A stretch of 64,000 bases of DNA. It comes from Mycolicibacterium grossiae (GTDB lineage Bacteria; Actinomycetota; Actinomycetes; Mycobacteriales; Mycobacteriaceae). Location of the stretch: NCBI RefSeq assembly GCF_008329645.1, contig NZ_CP043474.1, positions 1,240,001-1,304,000 on the forward strand, given 5' to 3'. Below are positions 1-9,705 of the stretch, in pieces. The notes under the pieces were generated by a model. That model did not search any database. It saw only the letters and a list, made by a program, of their open reading frames with translations, and had not been told where the DNA came from. Both the position numbers and the translations under genes were made by a program. The stretch's first letter is position 1. Each line of letters opens with the position of its first letter.

Positions 1-865
1 CGCGCTGCCCCTGCAGCGCGACCAGCAGCACGCCGTGATCCGGCGACGCCGAGAGCACCGCGCTGTTGGTCGCCCAGTACTCGTTGGTGGTGGCGCCGAC
101 CTTCGCCGCCGCCTGCTGCTGCTCGGTGAGCTGCGGGCGGTAGGCCGAGGTGGCGAGTGCCTGCGACTTCGCGAAGTCGTCCTGCATCGTCGCCGCGCCG
201 TAACTCAGCATCTGCTCGACGATACGGGGGCCCTGATCGGCGAGCTGATTGCGCGCGGACTCGATCCCGCGCTCCGGCCGGAACACGAACGCGTAGCCCA
301 GCGCGCCGCCCGCGACGCAGAGCAGCGCGGCGATCAGCAGCACCGCGCCGACCCGCCGACGCACGTCCGTCCGGCGAACCGCGTCGTCGGGGTCTGCCGC
401 GCCGGTGGGCGCCACGCGGTGGGATTCGGTGCGCAGCACCATGTCGGCGAACGTGCGGTGCCGCCGGTCCCACAGCGGCCACAACCAGCCGACGAACACC
501 AGCGCGGTGTCGAGCAGGTGGACGAGGTCGCGCAGGAAGAGCCGCACCGTGCCGGCCGGTGCGCCGTCGCGGGTGACGATCCGCGCACCGACGAGTGCGC
601 GGCCGAGGCTCCACCCGCGCACCGCGGGAAACACCCAGCGGTTGGCGGCCGCGAGCACGAAGGCCACCGCGGCCACGACCGTCACGGTCCACCACACCCA
701 CCCGCGCAGCGGCGAGGCGACGGCGATGAGCGCCATCGCGGCGATGACGGCCAGCGCGGGAACCACGTCGACGGCCAGCGCGGCGGCGCGCGCCCACCAC
801 CCGGCGTACCGGGCGTCCGGTGCGGCTGAGGTGGGTGCCTCCCGATCGGGCAGCACCGCCGTCAC
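1..865 (-). CDS. RDD-domain Mce-associated membrane protein (partial, C-terminus off window)
   Basis: A GTG at 865 overlaps the stop of the preceding mce-associated gene (GTGA), and the frame stays open to base 1, so the C-terminus lies outside the window. My translation shows an N-terminal RDD-like block with hydrophobic segments at about residues 30-50 and 55-80, then the sequence WSLGRALVGARIV typical of RDD proteins. Another hydrophobic helix follows near residue 175, then a periplasmic-looking tail resembling Mce-associated (Mas) proteins. Position and architecture match M. tuberculosis Rv0176, the second gene after mce1F. Mas proteins are thought to stabilise or accessorise the Mce lipid importer; the exact role here is inferred. 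Confidence 0.82.
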   Translation of the reverse strand, partial: MTAVLPDREAPTSAAPDARYAGWWARAAALAVDVVPALAVIAAMALIAVASPLRGWVWWTVTVVAAVAFVLAAANRWVFPAVRGWSLGRALVGARIVTRDGAPAGTVRLFLRDLVHLLDTALVFVGWLWPLWDRRHRTFADMVLRTESHRVAPTGAADPDDAVRRTDVRRRVGAVLLIAALLCVAGGALGYAFVFRPERGIESARNQLADQGPRIVEQMLSYGAATMQDDFAKSQALATSAYRPQLTEQQQAAAKVGATTNEYWATNSAVLSASPDHGVLLVALQGQR

Positions 866-1512
866 GAGGCGACCTGGTCCAGCTTGGCGATCTTGTATGT
901 GCCGTCCTCGGGCGCCATCTGCACGCGCAACCGGTAACCCTGCTCCTGATCGGCCACCTGCAGGTTGCTCACCTTGATGCGCATCGCCACCAGCACGTCC
1001 ACCGTGCCGCCGTCGCCGTGCTTCTCCACCGCAGCGCGCATCTCGGTGACCTGCACCTTGACGTTCGCCGCCTGGTAGGCATCGGCGAGCACACCGCTGT
1101 AGAGCATCGCCTGGGTCCCGAAATCGCCGGTCGAGCAGTCGATGATCTTCGCCTGGCTGGCGCTCATGACGGCCGTGTCCGGCGCCTGCGTGGCGGTCAC
1201 GCAATCCTTGGCCGCCGCGACGGCTGCGGCGTCGGCCCGGACGTAGTCCTGGCTCTTCTGGTGCGCACGGAGCGCGACCACGCCGCCTGCCGCGACCGCG
1301 CCGGCCACCAGGACCAGCGCGACGGCGATCGAGGCGACCCAGGCGCGGCCGAAGCGCTCGGCGCGACGACCATCCGTGGGGCGATCCTCGGCGTCGACCG
1401 GATAGTCGGCGTCGGCGTCGAGGGGTGTGACTGCGGGTGCTACCGACGCGTCGTCGGCGGTGTCCTGCGAATCGGTGGGGTTCAGCCGGCCGGGGCCAGC
1501 ATCTCCTTCCAT
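862..1512 (-). CDS. Mce-associated membrane protein (Mas, Rv0175-like)
   Basis: 216 residues with an acidic cytoplasmic N-terminus, one membrane helix at about residues 57-77 (VASIAVALVLVAGAVAAGG) and a soluble extracytoplasmic C-terminal domain of the VirB8/NTF2-like fold typical of Mas proteins. It follows mce1F directly and matches Rv0175 by position. The ATG at 1512 overlaps the end of mce1F by about 31 bases, which suggests translational coupling; no later start looks better. Mas proteins support assembly or stability of Mce transporters, shown for some family members. The role here is inferred from position. Confidence 0.85.
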   Translation of the reverse strand: MEGDAGPGRLNPTDSQDTADDASVAPAVTPLDADADYPVDAEDRPTDGRRAERFGRAWVASIAVALVLVAGAVAAGGVVALRAHQKSQDYVRADAAAVAAAKDCVTATQAPDTAVMSASQAKIIDCSTGDFGTQAMLYSGVLADAYQAANVKVQVTEMRAAVEKHGDGGTVDVLVAMRIKVSNLQVADQEQGYRLRVQMAPEDGTYKIAKLDQVAS

Positions 1513-3035
1513 CCGTTTTCTCCTGGGTTGCTCGAGTTGTCGACGGTGTACTTGACACCGTCGGGTCCGGTCACCTCACCGCTCGATGGGTTGTAGACCG
1601 CGGTAGGTCCCGATGCCGGAGTGTAGATGCACGGGTTGGGCTGCTGCCCGGAGCAGCTGACCGATCCCTGTCCCGGCGCGGTCAGCGGGTCGCTGCTCGG
1701 CACTTGGGAGTGCGGCGGCGGCAGCTGGCTCGCGGGCAACGGGTTCAAGCCGTTGTTGACCGACGGGGCCGGGATGACGTAGCCGGGCTTGACCGGCTGG
1801 TCGCAGCGGGCGGCGGCGGCCGGGCAGGTCAGGACCTGGTTCGGGTCGCCGTACCAGGGATTGGTGCCGGCCGGGGTATAGGGCTCGTTGCTGCGGCACT
1901 CCGCCGGGGTGGCGGCACGCTTGCCCGGCACGTCGAGGCACGGGTAGTTGCGCGCACCGCGAACCGCGTTGCCCTGGAAGTCCTTCGGGATCTTGCAGTA
2001 GACGTCCTTCGGGATCTCCGCCGTCGTGGTGTCGGCGGGCGAGCGCCACTGCGACGCCGGCAGGAAGCCGGTGAGGCACGGCGGCGGCTGGTTGATGCCC
2101 AGCGCCAGCGGCAGCAGCGCCTGACCGTCGAAGATCGTGCCCATCTGGCCGACGGCGCCGGCCTGCGGGAACGCGACGAGCAGCTGCTCGACGCCCTTGT
2201 TCTGCTTCTTCAGCAGATCGAGCACGATCGACAGGTTCGCCAGCGTCTGCGGCAGCGAGTCCTTGACGCTGCTGAAGAACGCGCTCACCTGATCGGCGGT
2301 GGGCGCCGCCTGCTGCAGACCGGTGCGCAAGGCGGCGTCCTGCTCGGCCGTCTGCGCGGCGATCGTATCCAGGTTGCGTGCCCACTGGCCGATCGCGTCA
2401 CCCGACAGCACCTGGCTCTCCAGGATCGGCGCCGAGTTGTCCACGATGTCGTTGACCTGCGGCAGGTTCTCGTCGAAGCCCTGCGCGAGGTTGGTCGTGG
2501 AGTCGACCAGTCGCTGCAGCGCCGGACCGAGGCCACCGACGGCCTTCGACGTCTCGGTGAGCAACGAGTCGATTTTCTCCTTCGGGAGTACCGCCAGACC
2601 CTCGTTCGCCGCGTCGAGCGCAGGGCCCACCTCGCTGGGGACCGTGCTCTTGGTGATCGTGGCGCCGTTGGCGAGGAACTGACCGTTCTCCTCGGACGGC
2701 ACCAGGTCGAGGTACTGCTCGCCGATCGCCGACACCGAGTGCACGTTGGCCGTGACGTCGACCGGGATCTTGTACTGGCTGTCGATGCTCATCGTGGCCT
2801 GGGCGCCCGACTCCGTCGGCACCACGTCGGTCACCTTGCCGATGGTGGTGCCCCGGTAGGTGACGTTCGCGGTGGCGTAGAGGCCACCCGACCGGGGGAG
2901 CTGAGCCTTCAGCTCGTACTGACCGATCCCGACGAGGCTGGGCAGCTTCAGGTAGTAGAGGCCCAGCACGCCCAGCGCGATCAGCGTCAGGACGGTGAAG
3001 ATGATCAGCTGGATGCGTATGACGCGTGTCAGCAC
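1482..3035 (-). CDS. mce1F: MCE family protein Mce1F
   Basis: 517 residues starting at a GTG (3035) just after the mce1E stop. It has an N-terminal membrane helix (LIIFTVLTLIALGVLGLYYL), an MlaD/MCE domain at about residues 35-115 containing YRGTTIGKVTDV, then a long helical Mce CUP1-type region. The C-terminal tail, from about residue 330, is Pro/Gly/Ser-rich. It is the sixth substrate-binding subunit of the Mce1 importer, in which A-F form a hetero-hexameric periplasmic tube. Mce1 imports fatty and mycolic acids in M. tuberculosis. Extended proline-rich tails are common in Mce proteins of fast growers. Confidence 0.93.
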   Translation of the reverse strand: MLTRVIRIQLIIFTVLTLIALGVLGLYYLKLPSLVGIGQYELKAQLPRSGGLYATANVTYRGTTIGKVTDVVPTESGAQATMSIDSQYKIPVDVTANVHSVSAIGEQYLDLVPSEENGQFLANGATITKSTVPSEVGPALDAANEGLAVLPKEKIDSLLTETSKAVGGLGPALQRLVDSTTNLAQGFDENLPQVNDIVDNSAPILESQVLSGDAIGQWARNLDTIAAQTAEQDAALRTGLQQAAPTADQVSAFFSSVKDSLPQTLANLSIVLDLLKKQNKGVEQLLVAFPQAGAVGQMGTIFDGQALLPLALGINQPPPCLTGFLPASQWRSPADTTTAEIPKDVYCKIPKDFQGNAVRGARNYPCLDVPGKRAATPAECRSNEPYTPAGTNPWYGDPNQVLTCPAAAARCDQPVKPGYVIPAPSVNNGLNPLPASQLPPPHSQVPSSDPLTAPGQGSVSCSGQQPNPCIYTPASGPTAVYNPSSGEVTGPDGVKYTVDNSSNPGENGWKEMLAPAG

Positions 3036-3038
3036 CGC

Positions 3039-4193
3039 TCACTCACCTCTTTCGACGAGCGGTCCACCGGGAACCGTGTGCGGGTTCGGCGTGAACCGGA
3101 CGTCCGGGATCATCGTGTTCGGATCGCGACCCCACGACTGCTCCAGCGCCCGCAGCGCACCCGAGAGGCCGGTACCGGTCAGGATGCCGTTGTCCACCGA
3201 CGACAGCGTCAGGTCGACGTTCAGCGACACGTTGATGTAGTCACCGCGCACCGCCTTGTCGGCCGACTCGATCGGGAAGGGCGCCGTCAGCATGAACTTC
3301 AGCGCGCCGATCAGGTACGGCGAGGCCCGGCCCAGCTGCTTCAGCGGCCGCTGCAGGTTCTGCAGGTTGGTCTTCAGGTCGGCCGAGATCGGCGACAGCG
3401 CGGCGTCGGCGGCCTTGCTGATCCGGCCCAGCGACTCGACCGCGTCGCCGAACAGGTCCCGCGTGTCGGCGAAGTGCTTGATCAGCGGCGGGAACTCGGT
3501 GAGCACCCGGTCCAGGGTGTCGTCGCGCTGGGCGACGATCGACAGCAGTCGGTTGGTCGAGTCGATGGCCCGCGTGATGTCTTCGCGCTGCGCGTTCAGC
3601 TCGGCCGTGAACGTGTCGAGCCGGCCGATGAACTCGCGGATCTGATCGCCGCGGCCGGTGAGCACGTTGCTCAGCTCGTTCTGGATCGTCTCCAGGTTCG
3701 GGATGCCGCCACCGCTGAGGATGGCGCCGATACTCGCCAGCGTCCGCTCGGTGGTGGGGAACGCCGAGGCCCGGTCGAGGGGGATGGTGTCGCCGCTCTT
3801 GAGCCTGCCCTCCGGGTCGGCCGGCGGGTCGAGCTGCACGTGCTGGCTGCCCAGCAGGCTCGTCTGGCCGATCGCCGCGGTGGTGTTGGCGGGCAGCTCG
3901 ATGCCGGGCTGCACGTCGAGCGTCAGCGTCGCGACCCAGTTCTTCAGCTCGATCGAACGCACCGAGCCGACGAAGACGTCGGCCACCCGGACGCGGCTGT
4001 TCACGTTGAGCGCCAACGTGTCCGGCATCTGGACGTAGATCGTCATCTTGTCCGAGCCGCTGCCCGGGCCACCGGGCAGCGGCACGTTCGCGATACCCTG
4101 CCACCCGCAGGACGTCAGCACGACCGCGGCCACCGACAGCACGCCGGCGCGCTTCAGCAGCGTCCTGGTGCCGGGCCACCTCAACTTCGTCAT
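3039..4193 (-). CDS. mce1E: MCE family lipoprotein Mce1E (LprK-like)
   Basis: 384 residues. The N-terminus carries a lipoprotein signal peptide: a basic start, a hydrophobic stretch, then the lipobox VLTSC with the modified Cys at about residue 29. The MCE domain follows (VNSRVRVADVFVGSVRSIEL) and then the helical CUP1-like region. In every mce operon the E gene encodes the lipoprotein, called LprK in mce1. The ATG at 4193 overlaps the mce1D stop by four bases (ATGA). It anchors one subunit of the Mce1 tube to the outer face of the membrane. Confidence 0.94.
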   Translation of the reverse strand: MTKLRWPGTRTLLKRAGVLSVAAVVLTSCGWQGIANVPLPGGPGSGSDKMTIYVQMPDTLALNVNSRVRVADVFVGSVRSIELKNWVATLTLDVQPGIELPANTTAAIGQTSLLGSQHVQLDPPADPEGRLKSGDTIPLDRASAFPTTERTLASIGAILSGGGIPNLETIQNELSNVLTGRGDQIREFIGRLDTFTAELNAQREDITRAIDSTNRLLSIVAQRDDTLDRVLTEFPPLIKHFADTRDLFGDAVESLGRISKAADAALSPISADLKTNLQNLQRPLKQLGRASPYLIGALKFMLTAPFPIESADKAVRGDYINVSLNVDLTLSSVDNGILTGTGLSGALRALEQSWGRDPNTMIPDVRFTPNPHTVPGGPLVERGE

Positions 4194-5827
4194 GGGGTGC
4201 CTCCTGCCTCAGCCGGGAACAGCGGTCCCGACGGGACGGCGGCCGGCGCGGGTGCCGGACCGGTTCCGGGTCCCGGCGCGGCGGGCGCCGAGATGGCCGA
4301 CAGCGGATCGCCGGGGATGACGCCCGGGGCGGGCGCCGGCGGCGGACCCGGCTGCGGGTACCACGGCGGCGGCAGCGGGTTGTTCTGGTCGTACGAGTTC
4401 GGCGGCGCACCACCGCGGGGGCCGCCCGGCGGGATGTAGCTCGGGTCCGGTCCGCCCAGCAGTGCCGACAGCGAATCCGGCGTCAGCATGTTGGCCGTGA
4501 AGGGCTGCACGTCGACGCCCTGCATGCCCGGCGCGACGACCCAGCCCGGCTCGTGGTTGCCGTGCGAGAACAGCGTGTCGCGGCTGAAGATGCCGGGCAC
4601 GGTCGTGTCCTTGTATCCCGGCGGCGGCTGCAGCCGCGGCTCGGAGTACGCGATCTGCTTCGGCAGCGTCAGCGCGGAGCTGAACTGGTTCAGGCCGAAC
4701 GGCAGGTAGTTGAACTTGATCGCGTCGAGGATCGGCGCGAGGTACTGCGCGCACAGCTCCGCGGACTCCTGGTAGCCGAGGCGGCTGCCGGCCTGGATCG
4801 AGCTGCAGATGAACTGCAGCGGGTTGGCGAAGTTGCCGATCACGGGCAGCGACGTGACACCACCGGGCACCGGCGCCGCGATGTTCAGCGCGTTGATCGC
4901 CAGCGTCGGGAAGACGTGGAGGCCGGTCTCGAGGCCGTTGAACGGCTCCGGCTGCACGATGGCGTTGGTGACGTCGGCCAGGTTGCCGATGTCCTTGCCG
5001 AGCACCTCGCCGTTCTCGTCGAAGAACTGGCGGGTGTTGGTGAACAGCACGTTGAGGTCGCGCACCGCGTTCGCGACCTCGCGGTCGGTGTTGGTGAACG
5101 AGTTCGTGAACGTGGCCAGGTCGTTGTTGAGGGCGACGAACTGCTGGTCGCTGCGGTGCAGCGCGTTGACGAACAGCGCCAGGCTCTTGATGACTCCGAA
5201 CAGGTCGCCGCGGCCCTGGTTCAGCGTCGACAACGCCTCGGACAGGTTGTTCAGCGCCCGGTTGACCTCTTCGCCCTTGCCGGCCAGTCCGTCCGCGAAG
5301 GACTCGATGACGTCGCCGAACGGGCCCTTGGGCTGCTCGGGGGTCGGGCCGAGGTCGGTGAGGATGCGGTCGAGCGAGTTGCGCAGGTCGTCGTACTCGA
5401 CCGGCACCTGGGTGCGCTCGAGCGGGATGACGGCGTCGTTCTTCAGCGTCTCGCCACCGGTGTACGGCGGCGAGAGCTGGATGGCGCGCGACGCGACGAG
5501 GCTCGGATTCAGGATCGAGGCGGTCGCGTCCTGGGGAACCTTGTACTTGCTGTCGTAGTGGAAGGTCACCTTCATCTTGTCACCGGCGGGCTCGATCTCG
5601 TCGATCGCGCCGACCCGGACGCCCATGATCTGCACCTTGTCACCGGGGTACAGGGCCAGCGTCTGGGAGAAGTACGCCGTCACGGTGGTCTTCGTCAGCC
5701 GCTGATACAGGTTCCACCCGAGGAAGGCCAGCGCGACCGCCACGATGATCACGATCGTCCCGAGAATCACCGACGCCCGGGAGAGCCTCGGCAACTTCAC
5801 GTTGCGGACGTTGAAGATCGTCGACAT
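4190..5827 (-). CDS. mce1D: MCE family protein Mce1D
   Basis: 545 residues. A membrane helix at about residues 20-42 (SVILGTIVIIVAVALAFLGW) precedes an MCE domain with YPGDKVQIMGVRVGAIDEIEP, then the long helical domain. From about residue 420 the chain is Pro/Gly-rich and probably disordered. It lies between mce1C (12-base gap) and mce1E (4-base overlap). It is the fourth subunit of the Mce1 lipid-import tube. It is longer than a minimal Mce protein because of the proline-rich tail. Confidence 0.94.
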   Translation of the reverse strand: MSTIFNVRNVKLPRLSRASVILGTIVIIVAVALAFLGWNLYQRLTKTTVTAYFSQTLALYPGDKVQIMGVRVGAIDEIEPAGDKMKVTFHYDSKYKVPQDATASILNPSLVASRAIQLSPPYTGGETLKNDAVIPLERTQVPVEYDDLRNSLDRILTDLGPTPEQPKGPFGDVIESFADGLAGKGEEVNRALNNLSEALSTLNQGRGDLFGVIKSLALFVNALHRSDQQFVALNNDLATFTNSFTNTDREVANAVRDLNVLFTNTRQFFDENGEVLGKDIGNLADVTNAIVQPEPFNGLETGLHVFPTLAINALNIAAPVPGGVTSLPVIGNFANPLQFICSSIQAGSRLGYQESAELCAQYLAPILDAIKFNYLPFGLNQFSSALTLPKQIAYSEPRLQPPPGYKDTTVPGIFSRDTLFSHGNHEPGWVVAPGMQGVDVQPFTANMLTPDSLSALLGGPDPSYIPPGGPRGGAPPNSYDQNNPLPPPWYPQPGPPPAPAPGVIPGDPLSAISAPAAPGPGTGPAPAPAAVPSGPLFPAEAGGTP

Positions 5828-5839
5828 CTCGAAGGTCTC

Positions 5840-7444
5840 CTACTGGTCTTGCGAGCCGGGCGGCAGGAACGGGGGGTTGCCCGGCAGAGGCGGGGTGTCG
5901 ACGGGCGGAAGCTGCGGCCCGGGGCCCGGGGGCGGCGGCGGACCGGTCAGCGGCGGCGGCAGCGGGGAGGTCCCGTCGCCCTGCAGCGATCCCGGCGCGA
6001 TGTACGGGTCGGCCGGTCCGGGCGTCACCGGCACCGTGCGCGCACCCGGAGGACCGGGAACGAACGGCGGGGGCGGCGTGCCCTGGACCGGCGGCGAGTA
6101 CTCACCGGGGAACGCGGCCGCGGGGACGCCGGGAGCCGGCGGCGGCGCATTCGGGTTCGGCGGCAGGCCCAGCACGTCCGGCGGCCCGTAGTTGTTCGAG
6201 CCGTACGGGTTCGGGCCGAACGGGCCGTTCTCGGCCTGCGTGCACGGCAGCGGGTTCGCCGGGGTCGGGAAGTTGCCCGCAGCGGGCGCGTAGGAACACG
6301 GCGAGCCGGCGATGACGGCGGGACCGGGGTGCTCCGGCGTGCCCTCCAGCGGCGTCGGGGCTGGCGGCGGCGCGCCGTTCTCGAAGCGCTGGCCGTTGGG
6401 ATCCGGGTACCGGAACTCGGGCAGACCCGCGTTGCGCCAGAACTCCTCGGGGTTGATGCCGCGCTTCTTGAAGGCGGCGTCCACCCACGGCTGGATGATC
6501 TGGTACGGGAGGATGTTGATCAGGATGACCTTGAAGTAGGGGCCCGAGGAGATGGCCTCGCCCAGCGCGGTCGCGACCTTGCTGACGTTGCTCAGCACGT
6601 CCATCAGGTCGTACTTGCGGGCCACCAGCACGTCGCTGATCGTGCGGAGCTGCTCGAGCACCTTGTTGAGGTTCGGGTTGTCCTTCGTGAACCCGGCGAC
6701 CTGCTGGGAGAAGGCCGAAACCCGTTCCAGCAGAGCGCTCACCGCGGTGTTACGCTCGTTGATCGCGCCCAGCAGCGTCTGCGTGTTCACGAACAGCGCG
6801 TTGATCTGCCCGCTGCGGTTGCCGAGCACGCCGGCCACCTTGTTGGCGTTGGCCAGCAGCTTCTGGATGTCGTCGTCGCGCTTGCCGATGGTGTCGGAGA
6901 ACCGGGCCACCCCGTCGAGCGCGGCGCTCAGATTCGGGTAGGTCTGGTCGATCGTCTCCGACAGCACGTTGAGCGACTGCTTGATGGTCTTGGTGTCCCA
7001 GCCGAGGCCGGCCTCGGCCAAGTCGGAGAACGCGTCGTAGATCTGGTACGGCGTCGTCGTCTGGCTCAACGGCAGCGTTCCGTTGGGCGGCAACGTGTTC
7101 GACCCCTTGGGGATGATCTCGATGTTCTTGCGCCCGAGGATGGTGTCGGTGCGGATGGCCGCCCGGCTCTCGGTGCCGATCCGGGTGCCGTTGAGCGTGT
7201 AGCCCACCACGACCTTGTCGCCGTCGATGCCCGTGCTGCGCACCTCGCCGACGTCGACGCCGGCGATGCGCACCTTGTCACCGCCGTTGATCCCGGCGGT
7301 GTCCTTGAACTCGGCGTAGTACACCGGCTGGGCAAAGATCATCGGCACGCTGGCGAAGCTCTGCCCCACCCCGATGACCAGCAACAGGATGAGGATGCCC
7401 TTCAATCCGTTGCGGACCCGGTTGTCGCCTTCGAGAGTCCTCAT
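5840..7444 (-). CDS. mce1C: MCE family protein Mce1C
   Basis: 534 residues from the ATG at 7444, which overlaps the mce1B stop in an ATGA; an in-frame ATG at 7456 lies inside mce1B and is less likely. It has an N-terminal helix (GILILLLVIGVGQSFASVPM), an MCE domain with INGGDKVRIAGVDVGEVRST and a helical domain. A very proline-rich C-terminal tail of about 170 residues is probably disordered. It is a subunit of the Mce1 periplasmic substrate tube. Confidence 0.93.
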   Translation of the reverse strand: MRTLEGDNRVRNGLKGILILLLVIGVGQSFASVPMIFAQPVYYAEFKDTAGINGGDKVRIAGVDVGEVRSTGIDGDKVVVGYTLNGTRIGTESRAAIRTDTILGRKNIEIIPKGSNTLPPNGTLPLSQTTTPYQIYDAFSDLAEAGLGWDTKTIKQSLNVLSETIDQTYPNLSAALDGVARFSDTIGKRDDDIQKLLANANKVAGVLGNRSGQINALFVNTQTLLGAINERNTAVSALLERVSAFSQQVAGFTKDNPNLNKVLEQLRTISDVLVARKYDLMDVLSNVSKVATALGEAISSGPYFKVILINILPYQIIQPWVDAAFKKRGINPEEFWRNAGLPEFRYPDPNGQRFENGAPPPAPTPLEGTPEHPGPAVIAGSPCSYAPAAGNFPTPANPLPCTQAENGPFGPNPYGSNNYGPPDVLGLPPNPNAPPPAPGVPAAAFPGEYSPPVQGTPPPPFVPGPPGARTVPVTPGPADPYIAPGSLQGDGTSPLPPPLTGPPPPPGPGPQLPPVDTPPLPGNPPFLPPGSQDQ

Positions 7445-8472
7445 TTCGGCGTGCACCTACCCGATGGCTGGCTGGTCAGCTTCACCTTGCGGACCGGCCC
7501 ACCAGGCTGGAGACCGTTGAGGATCAGCGAGATGTCGCAGGCGTAGAAGTTGAGGAAGTCACCGTAGATGCCGCCGGCGCGACCCAGGATCCGGACGACC
7601 TGCGGGAACTTGACCAGCAGGTCGTTGAGTTCCTGCTTCTGGTCGACCAGCGGCTGCTGGACGCCCTCGAGGTAGTTGACGGTGTCGCGCAGCAGCGGAC
7701 GGTTGTCGGCCAGCAGGTCGGAGATGGTGCCCGCCGCGTCGCTGATCTCGGCGACCGAACTCGCGACCGGATCGGCGCGGTTCTCCAGACCCGTGACCAG
7801 CTTCTCGAAGTTCTGGATGGTCTCGTCGAACTGCTGCTGGTGCCGCACGGTGGTGTCGAGGACGGTGTTGAGGTTGCGCACCACCTCGCCGATCGCCTGG
7901 TCGCGGTCCGCGAGCGCCGACGTCAGCTGCGCGGTCTGGTTCAGGATGTCGTTGATGGTGCCGCCCTGGCCCTGGAAGATCGTGATGAGCGACTGGGCGA
8001 TGCCGTTGACCTTGTCCGGGTCCAGCGAGCGGAACAGCGGCCGGAAGCCGCCGATCAGGGCGTCGAGGTCCAGCGCGGGCTCGGTGCGCTCGACGGGGAT
8101 GGTGCCGCCGGCGGGCAGGCGCGTCTGGTCGTCACCGCGCTTGAGCTCCATGAAGCGGTCGCCGATGAGGTTGAGGTACCGGATCGAGGCGGTGGTGCCC
8201 TGGAACAGCGGCAGGGTGCGGTCGACGTCGAAGTGGACCTCGACGCGGTCGCCACCGGGCAGCAGCTTGACCTCGGTGACCTTGCCGACCTCGACGCCCG
8301 AGGCGCGGACGAACTGTCCCGACCGCAGGCCGCTCGCGTTCTTGAACAGGGCCGTGTAGCCGGTGGTGCGGTCGAACCGCATCTGGCCGAACACCACGAT
8401 GATGAGCGCGGTGAACAACAGCAGCACCAACGACATGGCGCCGAGCTTGATCGCTGTACCGGTGATTCTCAT
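7441..8472 (-). CDS. mce1B: MCE family protein Mce1B
   Basis: 343 residues from the ATG at 8472, which forms an ATGA overlap with the mce1A stop; the longer frame upstream runs back into mce1A. It has an N-terminal helix (LGAMSLVLLLFTALIIVVFG), an MCE domain containing LRSGQFVRASGVEVGKVTEV, and a helical domain, with only a short tail. This is close to the usual length for MceB. It is the second subunit of the Mce1 tube. Confidence 0.94.
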   Translation of the reverse strand: MRITGTAIKLGAMSLVLLLFTALIIVVFGQMRFDRTTGYTALFKNASGLRSGQFVRASGVEVGKVTEVKLLPGGDRVEVHFDVDRTLPLFQGTTASIRYLNLIGDRFMELKRGDDQTRLPAGGTIPVERTEPALDLDALIGGFRPLFRSLDPDKVNGIAQSLITIFQGQGGTINDILNQTAQLTSALADRDQAIGEVVRNLNTVLDTTVRHQQQFDETIQNFEKLVTGLENRADPVASSVAEISDAAGTISDLLADNRPLLRDTVNYLEGVQQPLVDQKQELNDLLVKFPQVVRILGRAGGIYGDFLNFYACDISLILNGLQPGGPVRKVKLTSQPSGRCTPK

Positions 8473-9701
8473 GGGTTGATCGTGTTCTCCCCGATCTGGC
8501 GTCCCCAGACGTACTCGATGGCGATGGGCTGTCCCAGTTCGAAGTGGTTGTACGGCGCGATGCTGGCACCGGTGTCGGTCACCAGGTACGGCGCCGGCCA
8601 CAGGTCACGCGTGATGGGCTGCCAGCAGCCGGGGCGTCCTTCCGGTCCGCCCTTGGCGTTGGTGCGCGGGAGGTTGTCGGGGTACACGTACGGGTTCGCC
8701 GCGCCGATGATGGCGGTGCGGGTGTTCAGCGAGTAGCCGTTGCCGCCACCGAACGCCGCGCGGGCCTTCGGCTCGACGTCGTGGAAGTTGCGGATGGTGC
8801 AGAACAGGGCCGGGCTGTACTCGTCGAGCAGCGCCGAGGTGGGCAGCAGGTCCTTGATGCCGCGGGTCAGGTAGGGCCCGCCGCGTTCGAAGACGTCACC
8901 ACCCGTGTTGCCGAAGCCGACGGCGCCCATCAGCGCCTGGTCGACGTTGCCCTGCTGCTCGTTGAGCGTGCGGGCCGTGGTGACGGCGTTGTTCAGGCCG
9001 TCGAAGAGGTCGGGCGCGGCGTTGGCGTACACCTCGGCGAACCCGGCGAGGGCCCGGTTGTCGCGCTGCAGCTGCGGCAGCCGCGGGTTGACGTCGGCGA
9101 GGATCTTGTTGCCGGTCTCGATGGACTGCCCGAAGCGCTCACCGAGGCCGTCGAGGGCCTGGGCGGTGGCCGTCAGCGTCTGGTTCAGCTTGATCGGGTC
9201 GACCTGCTTGGTCACCTCGACGACGGTCTCGAACAGCGTGTTGAACTCCGTCGTCACGTTGGTGACGTCGATGGGCGTCGACGCGGTGATCCGCTGCGCG
9301 CTGGGGTCCTTCGGCGTGGAGAACGCGATGTACTTGTTGCCGAAGACCGTGCTGGCCTTGATCTCGGCGTCGACGTTCGACGGGATCAGACCGAGGAACT
9401 TGCGGTCGACGTCGAGCAGGACCTTGGCCTTGGGCGTCCCGTCCACCTCGACGGCGTCGACCTGCGTGACGCGGCCGATCTCGACGCCGTTGTAGGTGAC
9501 CTTGGAGCCCGGGTCCATGGACAGGCCCGAGCGGGCGGAGAGCAGCGTCAGCCGCTCCGGGTTGGCGAACCCGCCGCGGAACTGCACCCACACCAGCGCC
9601 AGCACGACCGCGGCGACCAGCAGCAGCACCAGGCCGGCGATCTTGTAGGGCGGGGTGCGCGGCGCGTTGACCGGCGAGGAGATCTGGTTCGGCTTCGTCA
9701 T
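8469..9701 (-). CDS. mce1A: MCE family protein Mce1A
   Basis: 410 residues. The N-terminal helix IAGLVLLLVAAVVLALVWVQ is followed by an MCE domain (MDPGSKVTYNGVEIGRVTQVD), the long helical domain and a C-terminal stretch rich in aromatic residues. It is the first Mce subunit, five bases after yrbE1B. M. tuberculosis Mce1A is the historical mammalian cell entry protein, now understood as a subunit of a fatty/mycolic-acid importer. Confidence 0.95.
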   Translation of the reverse strand: MTKPNQISSPVNAPRTPPYKIAGLVLLLVAAVVLALVWVQFRGGFANPERLTLLSARSGLSMDPGSKVTYNGVEIGRVTQVDAVEVDGTPKAKVLLDVDRKFLGLIPSNVDAEIKASTVFGNKYIAFSTPKDPSAQRITASTPIDVTNVTTEFNTLFETVVEVTKQVDPIKLNQTLTATAQALDGLGERFGQSIETGNKILADVNPRLPQLQRDNRALAGFAEVYANAAPDLFDGLNNAVTTARTLNEQQGNVDQALMGAVGFGNTGGDVFERGGPYLTRGIKDLLPTSALLDEYSPALFCTIRNFHDVEPKARAAFGGGNGYSLNTRTAIIGAANPYVYPDNLPRTNAKGGPEGRPGCWQPITRDLWPAPYLVTDTGASIAPYNHFELGQPIAIEYVWGRQIGENTINP

Positions 9702-9705
9702 GTCA

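Noticed and set aside
1437..4439. 1000-codon plus-strand open frame
   Set aside because: It is antisense to mce1F, mce1E and mce1D, is Arg/Gly/Val-rich with no domain, and arises from high GC content.
4553..7546. 997-codon plus-strand open frame
   Set aside because: It is antisense to mce1D and mce1C; low-complexity Arg/Glu/Val composition shows it is a shadow.
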